DNA from: an uncultured bacterium
GTDB taxonomy: Bacteria > Bacillota > Clostridia > Lachnospirales > Lachnospiraceae
DNA length: 43,693 nucleotides
Assembly: GCA_947574055.1 (NCBI GenBank)
Contig: CANPIC010000023.1
Span: 1 to 43,693, forward strand
Direction: 5' to 3'
The notes beneath the pieces were generated by a model that saw nothing but the letters and a program-made list of their open reading frames with translations, did not search any database and was not told the DNA's origin. Shown in pieces: positions 1 to 6,711 of the stretch. The first letter of the stretch is position 1; each line of letters starts with the position of its first letter. The position numbers and the translations under genes are program-made.

Positions 1-9
1 ATCCCGGAA

Positions 10-104
10 GGTGCACGGATAGAAATACGGACGCGGAAGCGTACGGAGTTCTATCAGAAGAGTGTGCACCGTGAGGGAGGCTGCGGTACTGGAATAGGAG
101 GTCA
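10..104 (+). promoter_or_regulatory. Structured 5' leader of glgP with RBS-containing tail
   Basis: Nested inverted repeats are visible: GGTGCAC (10-16) with GTGCACC (64-70), GATAGAA (18-24) with TTCTATC (49-55), and ACGC-GGAA-GCGT (31-42), whose GGAA is a GNRA-type tetraloop. A tail TGCGGTACTGGAATAGGAGG (83-102) supplies the Shine-Dalgarno for the ATG at 111. A similar tail precedes malE and the gene at 23957. Bases 1-110 show no convincing end of an upstream gene. RNA-level function is inferred. Confidence 0.5.
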
Positions 105-110
105 AATAAC

Positions 111-2429
111 ATGCCGATGGAACGTGAAATGAAACAGGAGGTTATTCAGATGAATCTGGAAGAGACTCTTACCGGGATCGTTCAGGAGATGTATGGCAGG
201 ACGATACGGGAAGCGGATCACACGCAGCTTTATTATGCACTTTTGCATCTCTGCAAGAATATTTTCAGGACCACACCGGAAATATCAGGCGAGAAAAAAG
301 TATATTATATTTCGGCGGAATTTCTGATTGGTAAGCTGCTGTCCAACAATCTGATCAATCTGGGCATTTATGACAGGCTGGAAGAGATTCTCAAAGCGAA
401 CGGAAAAGAACTGGCCCTGATCGAAGAGGCAGAGCCGGAGCCGTCTCTGGGTAACGGCGGCCTGGGACGTCTGGCGGCGTGCTTTCTGGATTCTATCGCG
501 TCTCTGGGGCTGCCCGGAGAAGGCATTGGCCTGAATTATCATTTCGGCCTCTTTCAGCAGGTGTTCCGGGATAAACTGCAGACGACAGAACCCAATGCGT
601 GGATTGAAAAAGACTCCTGGCTGAGACGGACAGACCGGACATTCACCGTTTCTTTTGGCAAACGCAAGGTGACATCCAGACTGTATGACATTGATGTGGC
701 AGGGTATGAAAAAGGGATCAATAAACTGCGCCTGTTTGATCTGGAGTCTGTGGACGAATCTCTGGTAGAAGAAGGCATTACGTTTGATAAGGAAGAGATA
801 GAGAAAAACCTCACACTGTTTCTTTATCCGGATGACTCCGATCAGGCAGGTAATCTGCTGCGCATTTATCAGCAGTATTTTATGGTAAGCAATGCGGCGC
901 AGCTTATTTTGCAGGAAATGAAAGAAAATCAGTATGATCTGCGCAGAATGGATGAACATGCTGTGATTCAGATCAACGATACCCATCCGACCATGATCAT
1001 CCCGGAATTGATTCGTATCCTTGTGGAAGACAAAGCGTTTACCATCGACGAGGCCATTTCGGTAGTCAGCCGTACCTGTGCCTATACCAACCATACCATA
1101 CTGGCGGAAGCACTGGAAAAATGGCCGCTTGCGTATCTGGAACAGGCAGTTCCGCAGCTTGTGCCCATCATTCAGGAACTGGATAAGCGGGTGGCTGCAA
1201 AGTACAAGGATGAGAAGGTTCAGATCATTGACAAAGATAAAAAAGTGCATATGGCGCACATTGACATTCATTATGGGTTCAGTGTAAACGGTGTGGCGGC
1301 CATCCATACGGAGATTCTCAAAAACACGGAACTGAAAGCGTTTTATGATATTTATCCGGAGAAATTCAACAATAAGACAAATGGTATCACTTTCCGCAGA
1401 TGGCTGCTTTCCTGCAACAGGGAACTGACTGCTTTTCTCGATGGCCTGATCGGAGAGGGCTACAAAAAGGATGCCCTGCAGCTTGAAAAACTGCTGGAGT
1501 TTAAAGAGGATGAGGAAGTACTGAGCCGCCTGGATGCCATCAAGCGGCAGAAAAAGGAGGCCTTGGCCGCTTATGTGGCAGAGAAAGAGGGTATAAATCT
1601 GAATCCCGATTCCATTTTTGATATCCAGATCAAACGCCTTCATGAATATAAGCGCCAGCAGATGAATGCCCTCTATATCATTCATAAATACCTGGAGATC
1701 AAGAAAGGGAAAAAGCCGACTACACCGCTGACCTTTATTTTCGGTGCAAAAGCGGCGCCTGCCTATGTCATCGCGCAGGATATCATTCATCTGCTCCTTG
1801 TCCTGCAGGATATCGTGGACAATGATCCCGATGTAAGCCCTTATATGAAGGTCGTTATGGTGGAAAATTATAATGTAAGCTATGCGGAAAAACTGATTCC
1901 GGCCTGTGACATTTCCGAGCAGATTTCCCTGGCCTCCAAAGAAGCATCCGGTACCGGAAATATGAAATTTATGTTAAACGGTGCGGTTACACTGGGGACT
2001 GATGACGGTGCCAATGTGGAAATTCATGAACTGGTAGGGGATGACAATATTTATATTTTCGGCGAAGACTGTGACACGGTGATCGGACACTACCATGAGG
2101 AAGATTATGTGTCCAAAGAGTATTATAAAAAGAGCCCTGTCATCAAAGAAGCAGTGGATTTTATTGTGGGTAAGCAGGCACTCGCATCCGGACATAAAGA
2201 AAACCTGCAGCGCCTTTATCAGGAACTGCTGGAAAAAGACTGGTTTATGACGCTGCTGGATCTTGAAGATTATATCCGTGTCAAGGATCAGGCGTTTGCA
2301 GACTATGAAAACCGTTCAAAATGGAAACGCATGATGCTTGTCAACATTGCAAAATCGGGCTTCTTCTCCTCTGACAGAACGATTGCGGAATATAACAGAG
2401 ATATCTGGAAGCTGGAAAAAGGATGCTGA
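111..2429 (+). CDS. glgP: Glycogen/maltodextrin phosphorylase (GT35)
   Basis: This cytoplasmic PLP enzyme would release glucose-1-phosphate from the non-reducing ends of glycogen, starch or maltodextrin using inorganic phosphate. The 772-residue product is a normal, slightly short family member. It carries the N-terminal [19 protein letters not shown] block, the QINDTHPT segment, the [11 protein letters not shown] motif and the [12 protein letters not shown] motif with the PLP-binding lysine at about residue 619. The ATG at 111 follows AGGAGG with 8-9 nt spacing; a second in-frame ATG twelve codons on has weaker context. It stands upstream of a maltodextrin importer and two malQ genes, but a strong terminator at 2469 separates it from them, so it is probably its own transcript. 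The fold and catalytic elements look complete. Preference for glycogen versus maltodextrin cannot be read from the sequence, so malP is an equally acceptable name. Confidence 0.95.
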   Translation: MPMEREMKQEVIQMNLEETLTGIVQEMYGRTIREADHTQLYYALLHLCKNIFRTTPEISGEKKVYYISAEFLIGKLLSNNLINLGIYDRLEEILKANGKELALIEEAEPEPSLGNGGLGRLAACFLDSIASLGLPGEGIGLNYHFGLFQQVFRDKLQTTEPNAWIEKDSWLRRTDRTFTVSFGKRKVTSRLYDIDVAGYEKGINKLRLFDLESVDESLVEEGITFDKEEIEKNLTLFLYPDDSDQAGNLLRIYQQYFMVSNAAQLILQEMKENQYDLRRMDEHAVIQINDTHPTMIIPELIRILVEDKAFTIDEAISVVSRTCAYTNHTILAEALEKWPLAYLEQAVPQLVPIIQELDKRVAAKYKDEKVQIIDKDKKVHMAHIDIHYGFSVNGVAAIHTEILKNTELKAFYDIYPEKFNNKTNGITFRRWLLSCNRELTAFLDGLIGEGYKKDALQLEKLLEFKEDEEVLSRLDAIKRQKKEALAAYVAEKEGINLNPDSIFDIQIKRLHEYKRQQMNALYIIHKYLEIKKGKKPTTPLTFIFGAKAAPAYVIAQDIIHLLLVLQDIVDNDPDVSPYMKVVMVENYNVSYAEKLIPACDISEQISLASKEASGTGNMKFMLNGAVTLGTDDGANVEIHELVGDDNIYIFGEDCDTVIGHYHEEDYVSKEYYKKSPVIKEAVDFIVGKQALASGHKENLQRLYQELLEKDWFMTLLDLEDYIRVKDQAFADYENRSKWKRMMLVNIAKSGFFSSDRTIAEYNRDIWKLEKGC

Positions 2430-2468
2430 GAATGCAGCATCTGTAACAGGCAGAATATAATAATGACC

Positions 2469-2505
2469 AAAAAGGCTGAACATATGGGAATTGTTCAGCC
2501 TTTTT
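2469..2505 (+). terminator. Rho-independent terminator of glgP
   Basis: A perfect 13-bp arm pair, AAAAAGGCTGAAC (2469-2481) and GTTCAGCCTTTTT (2493-2505), ends in a T run about 40 bp after the glgP stop. The symmetric A/T flanks mean it could also work on the minus strand, but no gene converges on it. Confidence 0.93.
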
Positions 2506-2509
2506 AGTA

Positions 2510-2679
2510 TCAGTATTGTCACATCTGATTAAAATCATGTATAGTAACATCTCAGCAGATCCCATTCTTTACCGGACTCTTTCAAAACAAACTCCCATGT
2601 ATTTCACATAAAATTACCTGATAGTTTTCCCTATAACAGTCACCGAAAATCCTTATAGATAGATCTGATTTGTAAACAC
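2510..2679. other. Intergenic stretch with no recognised feature
   Basis: AT-rich sequence between the glgP terminator and the malE control region. I see no ORF with a ribosome-binding site, no tRNA and no convincing promoter here. Confidence 0.5.
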
Positions 2680-2746
2680 GGATAAGCGAAAAGCAAGCCG
2701 GTGGAAACCGGCTAAATGCAGGCAACAAGGGCGCCGTTGATTATCT
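2680..2746 (+). other. Candidate structured RNA or cis element, unassigned
   Basis: GGATAA (2680-2685) can pair with TTATCT (2741-2746) to close a junction. This holds a strong hairpin AGCCGGT-GGAA-ACCGGCT (2696-2713, GNRA loop) and a weak one CAAC/GTTG (2723-2739). The layout resembles a compact three-way-junction RNA. I could not match it to a known riboswitch consensus. It lies about 90 bp before the malE promoter, so it would need its own transcript or be read as DNA. Confidence 0.25.
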
Positions 2747-2833
2747 CAGAGGATATGATTAGGCACTTTGCATAGTTTTGAAGTTTTGAATTTGGCTGTT
2801 ATTTACAAGATTTCATAAATACGCAAAATCTGT

Positions 2834-2862
2834 TTGCGCTGATATAAACAATGTGATACTAT
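2834..2862 (+). promoter_or_regulatory. Promoter of the maltodextrin importer operon
   Basis: TTGCGC (2834-2839), 17-bp spacer, TACTAT (2857-2862), with an extended -10 TG at 2854-2855. Predicted transcription start is near 2869. The -35 overlaps an inverted repeat CGCAAA (2822-2827) / TTTGCG (2833-2838). The operator array begins about 6 bp past the predicted start, which suggests repression. Confidence 0.6.
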
Positions 2863-2874
2863 AACTATGAAATC

Positions 2875-2922
2875 GGTAACGTTACCGCTAACGTTGCCGC
2901 AAACGTTACCGTCAACGTTTTC
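2875..2922. promoter_or_regulatory. Four abutting 12-bp LacI-family operator-like palindromes
   Basis: Four contiguous 12-mers share the core AACGTT with a central CpG: GGTAACGTTACC (2875-2886, perfect palindrome), GCTAACGTTGCC (2887-2898), GCAAACGTTACC (2899-2910) and GTCAACGTTTTC (2911-2922). LacI/GalR/CcpA proteins bind palindromes of this size centred on CG, and a LacI-family gene lies at 8374. Binding by that protein is inferred; CcpA is the main alternative, since sites 3 and 4 partly fit a cre box. Confidence 0.6.
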
Positions 2923-2942
2923 AAAACACGTGAAAAGACAGT

Positions 2943-3260
2943 TGCGGAACAAAAAACAGCAGAGGCCAGAAGAGTGCAGGGAACGAATCAGGGACGCGTG
3001 AGCGGCCATGAATCGTTCCGGAGGAAGAAGCAATCGGAGGGCAACTGCGGAACAAAAACAGCAGGGGCCCGGAGAGTGCAGGGAACGAATCAGGGACGCG
3101 AGAGCGGCCATGAATCGTTCCAGAGGAAGAGGCAGTCGGAGGGCAACTGCGGAACAAAAAACAGCAGGGGCCCGGAGAGTGCAGGGAACGAATCAGGGAC
3201 GCGAGAGCGGCCATGAATCGTTCCAGAGGAAGAGGCAGTCGGAGGGCAACTGCGGAACTT
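2943..3260 (+). repeat. Tandem repeat, three copies of 102-103 bp, in the malE leader
   Basis: Copies run 2943-3045, 3046-3147 and 3148-3250, each beginning TGCGGAAC; a fourth start at 3251 diverges into TTAAAATAAGGAGG, the malE ribosome-binding site. Each copy contains GGAACGA...TCGTTCC arms able to form a hairpin (for example 3082-3088 with 3115-3121). The period is not a multiple of three and the copies are read in shifting frames, so the overlapping open frames here are not credible genes. The block lies between the promoter at 2834 and the ATG at 3280, so it would be transcribed as leader. Confidence 0.9.
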
Positions 3261-3279
3261 AAAATAAGGAGGAAGCATT

Positions 3280-4632
3280 ATGAGAACATGTAAGAAAGTA
3301 TTTGCCGTATTATCAGCAGCGGTGTTAACGGCAGGTGTACTTGCCGGGTGCGGATCAGAGTCCGGAGGGTCCGGGGCAGGCGGCTCGGACGCGGCAGGTG
3401 GAGCAGCAGGAAGTGCGTCAGGCAGCGTGTATTATCTGAACTATAAACCTGAGGTTGACGCACAGTGGCAGGAACTGGCGGCAGCATACACTGAGGAAAC
3501 GGGAGTTCCCGTGACTGTCGTAACAGCCGCATCCGGTACATATGAACAGACATTGACATCCGAGATTGCCAAGACAGAGGCGCCCACACTGTTCCAGGTG
3601 GAGAATCAGTCCTGGCTGGATAACTGGGGACAGTACTGCTATGATCTGTCAGGCAGCTTTATCGCAGAACATTCCACTGCAAACACACTGAGTATGGAAG
3701 GCGTGGAAGTAGCAGCTGTACCGTTTGCTATGGAAAGCTATGGTATCATCTACAATGTGGATCTGCTGAACGAATACTGCGCACTCGAAAACGCAGTGAT
3801 TTCCAGTCCTTCCGAAATCATAGATTTTGCAAGCCTGAAAGCAGTTGCCGATGATATTCAGGCAAGAAAAGTTGAACTGGGCGTGGAAGGTGCTTTCACA
3901 TCCGCAGGCCTGGATGGCTCTTCCAACTGGAGATTCACAACACACCTTGCAAATGTACCGATTTACTGGGAGTACACCAAGAAGGGCATCACAACAGCGA
4001 CTTCTCTGGACGGTACCTATGTGGAAAACTATAAAAACCTGATCGACCTTTACTTTACCGACTCCACCTGTGATTCCGCGCTTCTCAGCGGTAAGACCGG
4101 TGATGATGCTCTGGCAGAGTTCTGTGACGGCATGGCAGTATTTTATCAGAACGGTACATGGGCATGGACAGCAGATAATGATATGAGCGCTATGAACGTG
4201 GCTTTCCTGCCTCTGTATACAGGTGTTCCGGAAGAGAAGGACAGCATCGGTGTCTGCACAGGTACAGGTAACTTCTGGTGCATCAATAAGAACTCCACCG
4301 AAGAAGACATTCAGGCGACACTTGATTTCCTTGAGTGGGTAATCTCTTCCGAGACAGGTATCTCGACAATGTCCGGCGCTATGGCATTTAACTGCCCGTT
4401 TGATACCTTTGCAGATGTGGAACTGGCAAACCCGCTGTTCACCAGCGCAAACTCTTATGAAGAAGCAGGCAAGACACATATTTCCTGGATTGGTACGGAA
4501 AGCCTTCCTACCGAAAACTGGAAATCCAACCTTTCTTCCGCACTGATCGAATATTCACAGGGTACAGGTGACTGGTCCGGCGTGGAGAAAGTATTTACCG
4601 AAGATTTCAAAACTGAGTGGGAGAACAGATAA
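3280..4632 (+). CDS. malE: Maltodextrin ABC transporter substrate-binding lipoprotein
   Basis: This is the extracellular receptor of a carbohydrate ABC importer (family 1 binding protein, MalE/MdxE type). It captures maltose or maltodextrins and delivers them to the MalF/MalG permeases encoded downstream. The 450-residue product has a Lys-containing signal peptide, a lipobox L-A-G-C with the lipidated Cys at residue 24, a Gly/Ser/Ala-rich tether to about residue 48, and a two-lobe binding fold. Segments such as FAMESYGIIYNVDLL and AVFYQNGTWAW are typical of sugar-binding proteins. The ATG at 3280 follows AAGGAGG closely. The substrate is inferred from the neighbouring malQ and glgP genes; another alpha-glucoside is possible. 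The leader is long (about 410 nt) and carries operators and tandem repeats. Confidence 0.88.
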   Translation: MRTCKKVFAVLSAAVLTAGVLAGCGSESGGSGAGGSDAAGGAAGSASGSVYYLNYKPEVDAQWQELAAAYTEETGVPVTVVTAASGTYEQTLTSEIAKTEAPTLFQVENQSWLDNWGQYCYDLSGSFIAEHSTANTLSMEGVEVAAVPFAMESYGIIYNVDLLNEYCALENAVISSPSEIIDFASLKAVADDIQARKVELGVEGAFTSAGLDGSSNWRFTTHLANVPIYWEYTKKGITTATSLDGTYVENYKNLIDLYFTDSTCDSALLSGKTGDDALAEFCDGMAVFYQNGTWAWTADNDMSAMNVAFLPLYTGVPEEKDSIGVCTGTGNFWCINKNSTEEDIQATLDFLEWVISSETGISTMSGAMAFNCPFDTFADVELANPLFTSANSYEEAGKTHISWIGTESLPTENWKSNLSSALIEYSQGTGDWSGVEKVFTEDFKTEWENR

Positions 4633-4656
4633 TATAAATATAGATAGCATCCATAT

Positions 4657-4827
4657 CGGCATCAGCCTATGCAGTGCCTGAACAGAATCACGCACGTGCT
4701 GGCGGGCGGGATTCTGTTCGGGGCAACAGGTACTGAGCGGGCTGATGTGTGACTAAGAAACGGCATCAACCCAGGGAGCCGGGATTTTATCCGCAAAAAA
4801 AGGCGCCTGGGACTGATGCGGGACTAA
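4657..4827 (+). promoter_or_regulatory. Twin hairpin elements between malE and malF
   Basis: Two consecutive elements each begin CGGCATCA and end in CTGATG followed by GACTAAG: 4657-4757 and 4761-4827. In the first, CATCAGCC (4660-4667) pairs with GGCTGATG (4740-4747), enclosing a 13-bp stem 4677-4689 / 4710-4722. In the second, GCATCA (4763-4768) pairs with TGATGC (4814-4819) and CCCAGG (4770-4775) with CCTGGG (4806-4811). There is no T run, so simple termination is unlikely. Such structures commonly protect the upstream binding-protein mRNA or reduce read-through into permease genes, which is the inferred role here. Confidence 0.6.
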
Positions 4828-4844
4828 GATCAGGAGAATGATTC

Positions 4845-5687
4845 ATGGAAAAAGCGTTAAAAAAGTATTTTCCGGTGTTCGTCTTGCCGACAGCGGCGGC
4901 ATTTGTCATCGGATTTATCGTACCTTTTATTATGGCGGTTTATCTGAGTTTTTGCTCATTTACAACTGTCAGTGATGCAAAATTTGTGGGGATAAGAAAC
5001 TATATTGAGGCATTTAAAGATACGACGTTTCTTCATTCCGTGTTATTTTCCGCGCTGTTTACCGTTGTTACTGTGATACTGATCAATGTGCTGGCGTTCA
5101 CCGTGGCAATGTGTCTGACTAAAAAAATCAAAGGGACCAATATTTTCAGAACGATCTTTTTTATGCCGAACCTGATTGGTGGTATCGTTCTGGGTTATGT
5201 ATGGCAGCTGCTGTTCAATGGTCTGCTTTCCTATGTGAACCGTACACTGACTTACAGTTCTGTTTACGGATTCTGGGGACTGGTCATCCTGCTGAGCTGG
5301 CAGCAGGTGGGTTATATGATGATCATTTATATTGCCGGTATCCAGAATATTGCCGGTGATATGCTGGAAGCAGCGGAAGTGGACGGCGCAAGCGGCAGTC
5401 AGCGTCTGTTTAAGATCATCATTCCTTCTGTTATGCCTTCTATCGTGATCTGCACTTTCCTGTCTCTGACCAATGGCTTTAAGCTGTTTGATCAGAACCT
5501 GGCCCTGACGGCAGGAGAACCGTCAAGGAGTACGGAAATGGTGGCTCTGAATATTTATAATACCTTCTATGGCAGCACGGCCGCATACAGGGGAGTCGGC
5601 CAGGCCAAGGCGGTGGTATTTGCCATTGCGCTGGCAGCCATCGGTGTGATCCAGATGAAGATTACGGCAGGCAGGGGGGACAAATAA
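4845..5687 (+). CDS. malF: Maltodextrin ABC transporter permease, MalF type
   Basis: This is one of two integral membrane subunits forming the translocation path of the maltodextrin importer. The 280-residue protein has about six hydrophobic helices and the cytoplasmic EAA loop at about residues 175-194 (EAAEVDGASGSQ...IIIP), which docks the ATPase. It lacks the large extra periplasmic domain of the E. coli MalF and so has the short Gram-positive form. The ATG at 4845 has CAGGAGA upstream. It is separated from malE by 212 bp of hairpin elements and from malG by one base. No ATPase gene lies in this cluster, so a shared MsmK/MalK-like ATPase elsewhere is expected. Confidence 0.9.
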   Translation: MEKALKKYFPVFVLPTAAAFVIGFIVPFIMAVYLSFCSFTTVSDAKFVGIRNYIEAFKDTTFLHSVLFSALFTVVTVILINVLAFTVAMCLTKKIKGTNIFRTIFFMPNLIGGIVLGYVWQLLFNGLLSYVNRTLTYSSVYGFWGLVILLSWQQVGYMMIIYIAGIQNIAGDMLEAAEVDGASGSQRLFKIIIPSVMPSIVICTFLSLTNGFKLFDQNLALTAGEPSRSTEMVALNIYNTFYGSTAAYRGVGQAKAVVFAIALAAIGVIQMKITAGRGDK

Positions 5688-5688
5688 T

Positions 5689-6528
5689 ATGAGAAGCAAA
5701 AAAGAAAGTTATAAAAACATATTAACTGTGATATTCAGTGTAATCTCAATCGGATATGTATTCCCTATTGTGCTTGTGCTGATCAATTCTTTAAAGAAAA
5801 AGACGAGTATCAATCTGAATCCTTTCGCACTGCCTAATGCGAAATCCTATGTGGGCTTTGATAATTATTTAAACGGCATTGAAAAGATTGAATTTTTCAA
5901 GTATTTCGGGTATAGTTTATTTATTACCACGGCTTCCGTGCTGGCGATCCTGGTGCTCTGCTCCATGTGTGGCTGGTATGTGACCCGTGTACAGAACGTG
6001 GTGACGAAGTCTCTGAAATTTGCGTTTATCTTTTCCATGGTAGTGCCGTTCCAGATGCTTATGTTCACACTGGCCAAGACGGCAGATACATTGCGCCTGA
6101 ATACACCGGTGGGAATTGTTGTGGTATATCTGGGGTTTGGCGCAGGTATGGCAGTATTTATGTTCTCCAACTTCGCCCAGAGCATGCCGCTGGAGATTGA
6201 GGAGGCGGCCAGCATCGACGGCTGCAATCCACTGCAGATGTATTTTAAAGTGATATTTCCCATTATGAAACCGACATTTGTTTCCGTGGGTATCCTGGAG
6301 ATCATGTGGGTATGGAATGACTACCTGCTTCCCTACCTTGTACTGGATATTAAGAAATACAAGACGATTCCCATCGTCATCCAGTACCTGAAAGGCGGAT
6401 TCGGTTCCGTGGATATGGGTACGATCATGGCATGTATCGTGCTCGCCATCCTTCCGGTCATTATCTTCTATATCATCTGCCAGAGATACATCATCGAAGG
6501 CGTTGTTGCAGGTGCAGTGAAGGGCTGA
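5689..6528 (+). CDS. malG: Maltodextrin ABC transporter permease, MalG type
   Basis: This is the second membrane subunit of the maltodextrin importer, 279 residues with six predicted helices. The EAA motif (EEAASIDGCNPLQM...FPIMKP) starts near residue 171. The gene starts one base after the malF stop, with AGGGGGGACAAATA as the ribosome-binding context, so the two permeases should be made in equal amounts. The C-terminal half, including VWNDYLLP, is the standard carbohydrate-uptake subfamily pattern. Together with MalE and MalF it forms an importer missing only its ATPase. Substrate assignment rests on genomic context. Confidence 0.9.
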   Translation: MRSKKESYKNILTVIFSVISIGYVFPIVLVLINSLKKKTSINLNPFALPNAKSYVGFDNYLNGIEKIEFFKYFGYSLFITTASVLAILVLCSMCGWYVTRVQNVVTKSLKFAFIFSMVVPFQMLMFTLAKTADTLRLNTPVGIVVVYLGFGAGMAVFMFSNFAQSMPLEIEEAASIDGCNPLQMYFKVIFPIMKPTFVSVGILEIMWVWNDYLLPYLVLDIKKYKTIPIVIQYLKGGFGSVDMGTIMACIVLAILPVIIFYIICQRYIIEGVVAGAVKG

Positions 6529-6538
6529 TCATTCGGCC

Positions 6539-6680
6539 TGGCCTCAGAGAGGCCATTTACAGGTATCACTGTGTAAAATTCAGTATCAGTTCCGGGCAGA
6601 TGCCGGGCGGAGGATGCAGCCGTTTCTGAGCGGTCTGTGTACTTCCCGGCATCTGTGTGGATAACGGATCTTTGATCCGT
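6539..6680 (+). promoter_or_regulatory. Three hairpins in the malG-malQ gap
   Basis: TGGCCTC-AGA-GAGGCCA (6539-6555) lies just after malG. An 11-bp perfect pair CAGATGCCGGG (6597-6607) / CCCGGCATCTG (6645-6655) follows, then ACGGATC-TTT-GATCCGT (6664-6680) close to the malQ start. None has a proper T run, so I read them as processing or translation-control structures, not terminators. No clear promoter is seen, so malQ may be read from the importer transcript. Confidence 0.5.
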
Positions 6681-6711
6681 GGCAATATCAAGAATGAAGG
6701 GACAGGGTAAG

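Noticed and set aside
285-1790. Long open frame antisense to glgP
   Set aside because: It is wholly inside a well-supported phosphorylase gene, has no ribosome-binding site and its product has no recognisable motif.
2680-2746. Assignment of the structured stretch to a c-di-GMP-I riboswitch
   Set aside because: A tetraloop hairpin and GCAA element are present, but the conserved junction GACGCAAAGCC and the long tetraloop-receptor stem are not.
2867-3001. A 44-codon leader ORF whose product repeats Thr-Leu-Pro
   Set aside because: The repeat is a by-product of the 12-bp operator array, the ATG is at the predicted transcription start and it has no ribosome-binding site.
2974-3262. Overlapping Arg/Gly-rich open frames in the malE leader
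   Set aside because: They arise from the 102-103-bp tandem repeats, whose period shifts the frame, and they lack ribosome-binding sites.
6679-6711. Earlier GTG start for the first malQ
   Set aside because: The GTG lies in the arm of a hairpin and adds residues absent from the family; the ATG at 6712 has a GACAGGG site and a standard N-terminus.
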